A stretch of 16,334 nucleotides of DNA from contig JAVBPD010000074.1 in assembly GCA_031549885.1 (NCBI GenBank), forward strand, positions 1 through 16,334, read 5' to 3'. This document shows positions 6,853 to 13,394 of this stretch, piece after piece. The notes beneath the pieces are model-generated. The model did no database searches and was not told where the DNA came from. It worked only from the letters and a program-made list of their open reading frames with translations. A program made the translations under genes and the position numbers. Source of the stretch: WQUF01 sp031549885 (lineage in GTDB: Bacteria; Bacillota; Clostridia; Clostridiales; Clostridiaceae). Position 1 is the first letter of the stretch; every line of letters starts with the position of its first letter.

Positions 6853-8922
6853 ATGAGTGAAAACTCAAAAGATAATAAAAGGTTATATTTTAAATGGGCA
6901 ACAATTTACATAATAGCATTCTTAATAATTTTAGCTACGCTAATAGATAATGTGATAGAAGTAAAATATGATATCGAAGAAAATGATATCTCGAATGTAA
7001 CTATTAGAGCAAGCAAAGATATTGAAGATAAATTGGCTACAGAACAAAATATAGAACAAGCAATTGGAGAGATTAATGATCAATTTAAAACCATAGTCAA
7101 TGTTAAAGAGGATACAATTTCAAGAATTGATTTGCTCTATGCAAATGTATATAGAGCTAAAGATGATAAGAATCTAAAATCAGATGATGCTAAGGTTTCT
7201 TTTGTGAAAAATTCCACAAACATAACAGTAAGTGATGAAGATATACTTAACATGTTAAAGTTTGAAAAAGCAAACCTTCAAAAAATGCAGCTTGCACTTA
7301 CATCTCTTTTAGAAGCCATATATGATAATAAAACTATTAGAGAAAATTATGTAGAGGATATAAAAGATGCTGTAACCTATGCTCAGTATAGCATAACTTA
7401 CTTAGCATTAAATGATACAGAAAAAGAAATATGCATAAGGATAATAATTAACGTATTAGAACCAAATCTAGTCTTTGATAAACAAAGAACAGATGAATTA
7501 AAAAACGATGCTAAAAAGAAAGTGGCGCCAGTCTTAATAAAGAAAGATGACGTAATTGTAAAAAAAGGTGATAAAGTTACTAAAAATAATATTGCAGTTT
7601 TAAAAGATTTAGGGCAAATAGGAACTGGTTTTAATATTAATGTTTTCCAACTTGCATCTTTATCTCTTGTAGTTATAATAACGCTTACAATACAGTTTTT
7701 ATATTTAAGAAGCAAAACAGACTCTGTTTTTTTAAAGACTAAAAATTTAATTTTAATAAACAGTGTAATGATTCTCCTTATAATATTAACAAAGACATTT
7801 CCTGATTATACTTATTTAATGCCATATTCTGTTGGACCTTTATTTACTCTCCTTTTAACAGGAAAAGAAAAAGCTACCTTAGTTACTACAATGCTTTATT
7901 TGCCAATAATATCTATGGTTTTATCCTATGATGCTATTCTTATAATGATCATAATGATAAGTATAATTATAACCTGCATGATTAACAAAAAAATAAAACA
8001 AAGAAATGATTTAATAACAATATCGCTTATCATTGGAATTTGTGGTTTTGTAATGACTTTAGCTTTTGGAGTTTTTAGAAGCATGATGTATGACAAAATT
8101 TTAATAAGAGCATTTTTTTCATTTTGCAGCGGCATACTATCTGGCGTAATTATAATAGGCCTATTGCCAATTTTAGAGACTCTCTTTAAAATTGTAACTC
8201 CGCTTAAACTCCTGGAACTTTCAAATTTTAACAATAGCCTTTTAAAAAGGCTTCTCATGGAAACATCAGGCACATATAATCATAGCATCTTGGTTGCAAA
8301 CCTAGCTGAGGCAGGTGCAGAAGCAATAAATGCAGATCACATTTTTGCAAGAGTTGCAAGCTATTATCATGATGTAGGAAAACTTTCAAATCCAATGTAT
8401 TTTAAAGAAAATCAAATTAATACAGATAATCCGCACAATAATATATCAAATTATGAAAGCGCACAAATAATTTTAAGCCATACCATTAATGGGGTAAATT
8501 TAAGCAAAAAATACAAAATACCAGAATCAATAAAAGATATAATGATAGAGCATCATGGTACAACACTTGTAAAATATTTTTATATAAACGAAAAAAACAA
8601 AAGCGAAAATCCAGATGAAATAAAAGAAGATGATTTTAGATATAAAGGTAGAATACCAAAAACAAAAGAATCAGCTATAATAATGATTGCAGATGCTGCA
8701 GAGGCAACAGTAAGATCTTTAAAAGAAAAATCTAGAGAAAACATATATAATACTGTGGATGCAATTATTAAAAGCCGCCTAGAAGAAGGACAATTTGACG
8801 ATGCACCAGTTACAATGGCAGAATTAAATAAAATAAGAGAAGCAATATGCAATGTATTAATAGGAGTTTACCATGAAAGAGTAGAATATCCAAAAGATGA
8901 AAGAAAAACTAAATCAAGTTAG
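6853..8922 (+). CDS. pgpH: Cyclic-di-AMP phosphodiesterase PgpH (7TMR-HD family)
   Basis: This 689-residue membrane enzyme hydrolyses c-di-AMP in its family, lowering the second messenger that controls potassium and osmolyte balance. Order of parts: one N-terminal span (12-32), a 7TMR-HDED extracytoplasmic domain (about 35-255), a seven-helix membrane block (about 262-447), then a cytoplasmic HD domain. The HD metal ligands are all present: H477 (TYNHS), H506-D507 (YYHDVGK), H543 (SHTIN), H567-H568 (EHHGT) and D614 (IADAAEA). The ATG at 6853 behind AAGGGTG is preferred over the GTG at 6841, which would lie inside the ribosome binding site. It is homologous to B. subtilis YqfF/PgpH and occupies the same gene neighbourhood. 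Confidence 0.94.
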   Translation: MSENSKDNKRLYFKWATIYIIAFLIILATLIDNVIEVKYDIEENDISNVTIRASKDIEDKLATEQNIEQAIGEINDQFKTIVNVKEDTISRIDLLYANVYRAKDDKNLKSDDAKVSFVKNSTNITVSDEDILNMLKFEKANLQKMQLALTSLLEAIYDNKTIRENYVEDIKDAVTYAQYSITYLALNDTEKEICIRIIINVLEPNLVFDKQRTDELKNDAKKKVAPVLIKKDDVIVKKGDKVTKNNIAVLKDLGQIGTGFNINVFQLASLSLVVIITLTIQFLYLRSKTDSVFLKTKNLILINSVMILLIILTKTFPDYTYLMPYSVGPLFTLLLTGKEKATLVTTMLYLPIISMVLSYDAILIMIIMISIIITCMINKKIKQRNDLITISLIIGICGFVMTLAFGVFRSMMYDKILIRAFFSFCSGILSGVIIIGLLPILETLFKIVTPLKLLELSNFNNSLLKRLLMETSGTYNHSILVANLAEAGAEAINADHIFARVASYYHDVGKLSNPMYFKENQINTDNPHNNISNYESAQIILSHTINGVNLSKKYKIPESIKDIMIEHHGTTLVKYFYINEKNKSENPDEIKEDDFRYKGRIPKTKESAIIMIADAAEATVRSLKEKSRENIYNTVDAIIKSRLEEGQFDDAPVTMAELNKIREAICNVLIGVYHERVEYPKDERKTKSS

Positions 8923-8933
8923 GTGTTGATATT

Positions 8934-9437
8934 TTGATTGATTTTGATATAAGAGTTAATAATAAAGATATAGATAGTAAGCTTTTAAAAACTGTAGAGA
9001 ATATAGCTTGTCTTTTATTTAAAGAAGAAGAAGTGTCTTTAAGCTACTATGTTAATGTTATAATTTGTGATGAAAATTTAATAAAGGAAATTAACAACCA
9101 ATATAGAAAAATAGATAAAGTCACAGATGTTTTAAGTTTCCCACTTCTAGATTATGAAAAAGATAAAGTATTTAAAGATATTTATAAAAACCATATGTTT
9201 TCTAAGGAATACTTCATTGAAGAATTTTTATATTTAGGAGATGTGCTTATTTGCATGGATAAAGTAATAAAGCAAAGTGAAGAATATGGCACTTCTTTGC
9301 TTCGTGAATTTTCTTATCTAATGGTGCATTCTTTTTTGCATCTATTAGGCTATGATCATATTTTAGAAAAAGATAAGAGCAAAATGAGAATTAGAGAAGA
9401 ATATATACTTGATAAATTCTTCAAAAGCCTAGGTTGA
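8934..9437 (+). CDS. ybeY: Endoribonuclease YbeY (16S rRNA maturation)
   Basis: This 167-residue single-domain UPF0054 metalloprotein is needed for 16S rRNA 3'-end processing and ribosome quality control. The zinc motif is MVHSFLHLLGYDH, with ligands H132, H136 and H142; the usual HG pair reads HS here. The conserved upstream segment INNQYRKIDKVTDVLSFP (about residues 46-63) is also present. The start is a TTG at 8934, with AGGTG (8921-8925) at a suitable distance and no better ATG nearby, giving the typical N-terminus MIDFDIRVNN. The gene begins 11 bases after pgpH and ends 4 bases before the next gene. A middle segment (about 68-85) is a little longer than in most YbeY proteins. Confidence 0.94.
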   Translation: MIDFDIRVNNKDIDSKLLKTVENIACLLFKEEEVSLSYYVNVIICDENLIKEINNQYRKIDKVTDVLSFPLLDYEKDKVFKDIYKNHMFSKEYFIEEFLYLGDVLICMDKVIKQSEEYGTSLLREFSYLMVHSFLHLLGYDHILEKDKSKMRIREEYILDKFFKSLG

Positions 9438-9441
9438 AATT

Positions 9442-10140
9442 ATGTTAAAAAGATTAATGGCAAGTTTTAACAATGCCTTTACAGGTATAGTTGAAACTGT
9501 AAGAACTCAACCAAATATGAAAATTCATATGATCATGGCTTTTATTGTTTTAATAATGTGTTTATTTTTTGAAGTTTCAAGCTTTCAGCTTATGATATTA
9601 GTACTTTGTATAGCATTTGTAATGTTTGCAGAGCTTGTTAATACAGCACTTGAATATTTAGTGAATTTAACAGCTCAGCATTACCATCCTCTTGCAAAAC
9701 GTGCAAAAGATGCAGCAGCAGGAGCTGTTTTAGTATCCGCTATAGCCTCAGTATTTATAGGTTATGTAATATTTGGAGACAAATTAAGCAACATAAATTT
9801 TGTAGTTATAAATACCATAAGGTCAAAAAATTCATGGTTCATATTTTTTGTTTTGATGATTGTATTTATTATAACCATCATTTTAAAGAGCTTAGTGGGA
9901 GAAGGTACTCCTTTAAAGGGAGGAATGCCAAGCGGTCACAGTACTTTATCATTTTCACTAGCAACCATAATAGCTTTTTCGGTTAAAGAACCTATGGTTA
10001 TAGCTCTTAGCTATATTTTAGCTTTGATTGTATCTCAATCAAGAGTAGATGCTGAAATACACACCATATGGGAAGTAATTGTTGGAGCACTTTTAGGAAC
10101 TATAATAACTGCAATTTTGTTTTTAATATTTAAAACTTAA
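9442..10140 (+). CDS. DgkA-type lipid kinase fused to a PAP2 phosphatase
   Basis: This 232-residue integral membrane protein has two enzyme domains. The N-terminal half (1-112) is a DgkA/UndK-type diacylglycerol or undecaprenol kinase: the signature ELVNTALEYLVN (64-75) and HPLAKRAKDAAAGAVL (82-97) holds the catalytic and magnesium-binding residues, and three membrane helices are visible. The C-terminal half (131-232) is a PAP2 phosphatase: motif 2 is GGMPSGHS (160-167, H166) and motif 3 is SRVDAEIHTIWEV (200-212, R201 and nucleophile H207). Motif 1, normally K-x6-RP, reads KSLVGEGTP (149-157) with T for R. Kinase and phosphatase could both produce undecaprenyl phosphate, from undecaprenol and from its diphosphate respectively. 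Spacing to ybeY is only 4 bases. Substrates are inferred. Confidence 0.9.
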   Translation: MLKRLMASFNNAFTGIVETVRTQPNMKIHMIMAFIVLIMCLFFEVSSFQLMILVLCIAFVMFAELVNTALEYLVNLTAQHYHPLAKRAKDAAAGAVLVSAIASVFIGYVIFGDKLSNINFVVINTIRSKNSWFIFFVLMIVFIITIILKSLVGEGTPLKGGMPSGHSTLSFSLATIIAFSVKEPMVIALSYILALIVSQSRVDAEIHTIWEVIVGALLGTIITAILFLIFKT

Positions 10141-10158
10141 AAATGGGGGATAGTATAG

Positions 10159-10554
10159 ATGGATATACAATTAATGATAAAAAAAGCATTAGAAGCTAGA
10201 GAATTTGCATATGTGCCATATTCAAAATTTAAAGTTGGTGCATCTGTTTTAATGGAAGATAAAACAATATATACAGGGTGTAACGTAGAAAATGCTTCCT
10301 ATGGAGCTACAAATTGTGCAGAAAGAACTGCAGTATTTAAAGCAATTTCAGAGGGAAAAAGATGTATTCATGCTATTTGTGTTGTGGGGAGTTTAACAAA
10401 TTTTACTTATCCCTGTGGTATTTGTAGACAAGTTATTTTAGAGTTTGCAAGCGATAATTGCAAGGTAATCATTGGTAAAAATTTAAATGACTATATTGTA
10501 AAAGATTTAGGAGAAATAATTCCTGGAGCATTTACAAAAGAAAATCTAGAATAG
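10159..10554 (+). CDS. cdd: Cytidine deaminase
   Basis: This 131-residue enzyme of the small homotetrameric class deaminates cytidine and deoxycytidine to uridine and deoxyuridine in pyrimidine salvage. The zinc site matches B. subtilis Cdd in position: C53 and the proton-shuttling E55 in NCAERTAVF, then C86 and C89 in YPCGICRQV. The substrate-binding NVENASYG (42-49) is also present. GGGGGA precedes the ATG by about 8 bases. It lies between the kinase-phosphatase fusion and era, as cdd does in Bacillus and many clostridia. Confidence 0.96.
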   Translation: MDIQLMIKKALEAREFAYVPYSKFKVGASVLMEDKTIYTGCNVENASYGATNCAERTAVFKAISEGKRCIHAICVVGSLTNFTYPCGICRQVILEFASDNCKVIIGKNLNDYIVKDLGEIIPGAFTKENLE

Positions 10555-10567
10555 AGGTGATGTTGCT

Positions 10568-11443
10568 ATGTTTAAATCTGGATTTGTTGCTATTTTAGGA
10601 AGGCCAAATGTTGGAAAATCAACTTTGATAAACGCTCTCTTAAATCAAAAAGTGGCAATAGTTTCAAGTAAACCGCAGACAACTAGAAAAAATATTAATG
10701 CAATTTTAACAAAAAAAGATTATCAAATAGTATTTATTGACACTCCAGGTATTCATACTCCTAAAAACAATTTAGGAGAGTACATGGTAAAAAGAGCAAA
10801 AGAAGCTAAAAATGATGTAGACTTAATTTTATTTGTTACAACTCCTGAAATTAAGATGTCTGAAAATGATAAAAAGATACTTTCAACCTTTAATGATGAT
10901 GTTCCAGTAATTTTAGTGTTAAACAAAGTAGATGAAAATGATCAAATAAGGGTAGCAGAATCATTAAAAAATTACTCCTTGGAATATAATTTTAAAGAAA
11001 TAATTCCTATTTCAGCTTTAAAGCTTAAAAATACAGATAAACTTCTTGAATTAATGCTAAGCTATTTAAAAGAAGGCCCAAAATACTATCCTGATGAAAT
11101 GATAGTGGATGTCAGAGAGAGGTTTTTAATATGCGAATTAATTAGGGAAAAAGCTTTAAAACTCCTTTCAGAGGAAGTTCCACATGGCATTGCAGTTGAA
11201 ATTGTATCAATGGATGATGGGGAAAATGTTGCAAAAATAGAAGCTGAAATTATATGTGAAAAGGAAAGCCACAAAGGCATAATCATAGGCAAAAAAGGTG
11301 AAATGCTAAAAAAAATATCAACCTTTGCAAGGGAAGATATAGAAGTTTTGTTAAACAAAAAAGTATATTTAAAAGTATGGGTTAAAGTGAGAAAAGAGTG
11401 GCGCAATAACAACAACTTCTTAAAAGAATATGGATATAAATAG
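10568..11443 (+). CDS. era: GTPase Era, 30S ribosome assembly
   Basis: This 291-residue protein has a full GTPase domain and a C-terminal KH domain. Visible motifs are G1 GRPNVGKS (11-18), the switch region QTTR (37-40), G3 DTPG (58-61), G4 NKVD (119-122), G5 ISALK (148-152) and the KH loop IIIGKKGEMLKKI (238-250). Era binds the 3' end of 16S rRNA and couples GTP state to 30S maturation; its closeness to ybeY, which acts on the same rRNA end, fits that role. The start is set by GAGGTGAT at 10555-10562. Length is the usual ~295. It ends 8 bases before recO. Confidence 0.97.
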   Translation: MFKSGFVAILGRPNVGKSTLINALLNQKVAIVSSKPQTTRKNINAILTKKDYQIVFIDTPGIHTPKNNLGEYMVKRAKEAKNDVDLILFVTTPEIKMSENDKKILSTFNDDVPVILVLNKVDENDQIRVAESLKNYSLEYNFKEIIPISALKLKNTDKLLELMLSYLKEGPKYYPDEMIVDVRERFLICELIREKALKLLSEEVPHGIAVEIVSMDDGENVAKIEAEIICEKESHKGIIIGKKGEMLKKISTFAREDIEVLLNKKVYLKVWVKVRKEWRNNNNFLKEYGYK

Positions 11444-11451
11444 GCATTAAA

Positions 11452-12093
11452 GTGAATAAAATTAAAGCTGTAGGCGTAATAATAAAAACAATGGAATATA
11501 GGGAAAGTGACAAAATTGCTACAATTTATACAGATGTGTGTGGAAAAATAAGCTGCCTTGCAAAAGGTGCTAAAAAAAATAAAAGCAAATTAACAAGCGC
11601 TACAAATGATTTTATATATGGTGAATTCATTTTATATAAAGGGAAAAGCATGTACCATATGGAAGACTTTAGCATTATAGAAACATTTAGGCAATTTGCA
11701 GAAAATCTTACAAAGATAACCTATGCATCATATTTTTGTGAGATTATAGATATATCATGTATTTATGAAGAAGCCAATGTTGCATTATTTAAAGAATTTA
11801 TAACAGCATTATACTTACTAAAACTTGATATAATGAATCCAGAAACGCTAGCTAAAATTTATGAAATAAAGGCTTTAAGTTTAAATGGATTTTCTATAGA
11901 AGATTTAGAAACATGCTCAAAGAGCTTGAAAAATGTCATAAAATATATTTTGAATAATCCATTAAAATCACTTTATAAATTAAAAATTGAGGGTATAATA
12001 AAAGAAGAATTAGATATAATCTTAAATAAAACAATAATTTCTAATTTTATGAGAAAACCAAAGAGCTTAGAATTATTAAATTATATAAAATGA
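11452..12093 (+). CDS. recO: DNA repair protein RecO, short form
   Basis: This 213-residue RecO works with RecF/RecR to load RecA on SSB-coated DNA and anneals strands. The N-terminal OB fold (1-80) is clear, with VGVIIKTMEYRESDKIATIYT and GKISCLAKGAKKNKSKL; the helical part follows, including ITYASYFCEIID (89-100). Most Firmicutes RecO proteins are ~240-250 residues and carry a four-cysteine zinc segment after a GF/GY-x-P-type stretch. Here NGFSIEDLETC (145-155) runs straight into the C-terminal helices, leaving one cysteine where four are expected. The reading frame is intact, so this looks like an internal deletion, not a frameshift. The start is GTG at 11452 with no strong ribosome binding site, suggesting coupling to era. 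Confidence 0.9.
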   Translation: MNKIKAVGVIIKTMEYRESDKIATIYTDVCGKISCLAKGAKKNKSKLTSATNDFIYGEFILYKGKSMYHMEDFSIIETFRQFAENLTKITYASYFCEIIDISCIYEEANVALFKEFITALYLLKLDIMNPETLAKIYEIKALSLNGFSIEDLETCSKSLKNVIKYILNNPLKSLYKLKIEGIIKEELDIILNKTIISNFMRKPKSLELLNYIK

Positions 12094-12105
12094 GGAGTGG
12101 AAAGA

Positions 12106-12930
12106 ATGAATGAAATTACACTAGAAAAAATTGATATAGTGAAGGAAAGGTTTCCATTAAGTTATCAAGAAGCTAAAGAATACTTAGAAATGGCAAACGG
12201 CAATGTTGCTAATGCCTTAGCTCTAGTTGAAAAAGAATATAATACCAAAAATAAATCTTCAAAAGATGAGATCTTAAATAAATTAAAGCAACTTCTTGAA
12301 AAAGGAAATGTAACAAAGATTATAATTAGAAAAGATGGAGAAAAGTTTTTTGAAGTTCCAGTTACAGTAGGCCTTTCAGTTTCCTTTATACTTGGCTTAA
12401 TAACTCCAATATTCCTTTGGGTAGGAATTATAGTTGGAGCCATGACATCTATAAAAATTGAAGTAGTTAAAGAAGATGGAAGTGTAGAAGAAGTAAACAA
12501 AATTCTTAAAGTTGTAGGTTCAGACTTAAAGGGAAAAGCCGAAGAAAACATGAACGTTTTTAAAGAAAAAGCAGGCGAAATGTCAGATAACATAAAATCT
12601 AGAGCAGATGAAGTAACTGAAAATATAAAAACTAAAGCAACAGAATTATCAGAAAATATAAAAACAAAATCAACTGATTTAAAGGACAAAGCTTTTGATG
12701 GAGTAAATAAAATAAAAGACCAAGTACAAGATAAAAGCTCAGATGCTCAAGATGAAATAAAGAAAAGGCTTTCTGATGCTAAAGATGTCAGTGGAAATAT
12801 GTTTGGAAAATTAAAAGATAAAATGAATGTAACCAATCTAAAAAAAGAAGATAATTCATTTACCTATAAAGTGGATTTCGATGATGATCAAATTAAATAC
12901 AACAAAGAAAATGAAGATTTTAATGAATAA
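12106..12930 (+). CDS. UBA-like / DUF4342 protein with 11-residue repeat tail
   Basis: This 274-residue protein has three parts. Residues 8-45 form a UBA/TS-N-like three-helix domain (ERFPLSYQEAKEYLEMANGN then VANALALVEKEY). Residues 56-122 match DUF4342: a KGNVTKIIIRKDGEKFFEVP strand region and a hydrophobic stretch (about 87-115) that may enter or lie on the membrane. Residues 144-242 are nine back-to-back 11-residue units, e.g. KATELSENIKT and KSSDAQDEIKK, with hydrophobic residues at fixed positions and K/D/E elsewhere, as in LEA group 3, apolipoproteins and synuclein; a short acidic end follows. The ATG at 12106 is preferred behind GAGGAG (12092-12097). It is the last gene of the tight run, 12 bases after recO. 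Function is unknown; membrane-surface binding or stress protection is an inference from the repeat. Confidence 0.85.
   Translation: MNEITLEKIDIVKERFPLSYQEAKEYLEMANGNVANALALVEKEYNTKNKSSKDEILNKLKQLLEKGNVTKIIIRKDGEKFFEVPVTVGLSVSFILGLITPIFLWVGIIVGAMTSIKIEVVKEDGSVEEVNKILKVVGSDLKGKAEENMNVFKEKAGEMSDNIKSRADEVTENIKTKATELSENIKTKSTDLKDKAFDGVNKIKDQVQDKSSDAQDEIKKRLSDAKDVSGNMFGKLKDKMNVTNLKKEDNSFTYKVDFDDDQIKYNKENEDFNE
12535..12831 (+). repeat. Nine tandem 33-base (11-codon) units inside the DUF4342 gene
   Basis: The protein-level 11-residue periodicity is underlain by 33-base DNA units. Units 12601-12633 and 12634-12666 agree at about 25 of 33 bases by eye, including the shared GAAAATATAAAAAC end, which suggests duplication. 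Other units have diverged at DNA level but keep the K-A-x-E/D-x-x-x-x-I-K pattern. Unit number may vary between strains. Confidence 0.75.
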
Positions 12931-12948
12931 TTTTTGATTATTTACTAA

Positions 12949-12975
12949 TCCTAATTTCATAACATGAGATTAGGA
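12949..12975 (+). promoter_or_regulatory. Hairpin covering the lipoprotein ribosome binding site
   Basis: TCCTAATTTCAT (12949-12960) can pair with ATGAGATTAGGA (12964-12975) over 12 base pairs, one of them G-U, around a three-base loop AAC. The right arm takes in the first four bases of the AGGAGG site (12972-12977) that serves the ATG at 12985. There is no T run after it, so it is not a normal terminator. It could block translation on transcripts reading through from the operon, or be a DNA operator. Confidence 0.5.
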
Positions 12976-12984
12976 GGGTACATA

Positions 12985-13269
12985 ATGAAAAAATTATTTG
13001 TATTATTAACATTAAGCATAATGTTTCTAACCATTGGTTGCGGCACTGTTACCACAAACGAAGCAAAATTTACAGGTGCAGTAGAGCAGTTAACTCAAAA
13101 TGAGATGCTTGTTTCCGGAAATGGTCAAAGAATTTTATTTAAAATAACACCTAATACTACTATAACAGGAGATTTACGTGTTGGAGCTGTTGTAACAGTA
13201 ATATATAACGGCATTTTAACAAAATCAGAGCCAGCTATTGGTGATGCAGATAAGATAATAGCACAGTAA
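12985..13269 (+). CDS. Small secreted lipoprotein, OB-like
   Basis: This 94-residue precursor starts with a lysine-rich lipoprotein signal peptide (MKKLFVLLTLSIMFLTIGC), whose lipobox LTIGC makes C19 the predicted lipid-modified residue. The mature 76 residues are beta-rich (FTGAVEQLTQNEMLVSG, RILFKITPNTTITG, LRVGAVVTVIYNGIL). This arrangement is like the DUF3221/YobA small OB-type lipoproteins with a KVGD-V-V-Y-x-G core, here LRVGAVVTVIYNG. The assignment is by pattern only. The ATG at 12985 is preferred over the ATG at 12964, because AGGAGGG (12972-12978) sits just before it and the signal peptide then has normal form. The gene may be read from the upstream operon or from a weak local promoter and is closed by a strong terminator. 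Confidence 0.8.
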   Translation: MKKLFVLLTLSIMFLTIGCGTVTTNEAKFTGAVEQLTQNEMLVSGNGQRILFKITPNTTITGDLRVGAVVTVIYNGILTKSEPAIGDADKIIAQ

Positions 13270-13279
13270 ACATAAAATA

Positions 13280-13325
13280 AGGCTGTTTTAACAAAAATAA
13301 TTAGTTAAAACAGCCTAAATTTTTA
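13280..13325 (+). terminator. Strong stem-loop terminator after the lipoprotein gene
   Basis: GGCTGTTTTAAC (13281-13292) pairs perfectly with GTTAAAACAGCC (13304-13315) around an 11-base loop, extended by one A-T pair. A T-rich tail (13320-13325) follows after TAAA. It isolates tyrS from the long upstream operon. Confidence 0.8.
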
Positions 13326-13331
13326 TCTTCA

Positions 13332-13361
13332 TTGCCATAAGGCCCAATTTGACTATATAAT
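13332..13361 (+). promoter_or_regulatory. Putative sigma-A promoter of tyrS
   Basis: TTGCCA (13332-13337), an 18-base spacer and a perfect TATAAT (13356-13361) predict transcription from about 13368, only some 27 bases before the tyrS start. That leader is too short for a T-box riboswitch, and no T-box bulge sequence or second terminator is present. Confidence 0.6.
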
Positions 13362-13394
13362 AATTATTATCAAAAATAAAAAAGGAGTGCTAAT

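Noticed and set aside
7926..8273. Minus-strand open frame opposite the membrane part of pgpH
   Set aside because: It is a mirror of the hydrophobic coding sequence, lacks a ribosome binding site, and overlaps a clearly conserved gene.
12165..12689. Long open frame (174 codons) on the minus strand opposite the DUF4342 gene
   Set aside because: It has low-complexity Ser/Phe-rich translation produced by the repeat-bearing gene on the other strand, and no plausible start signal or domain.
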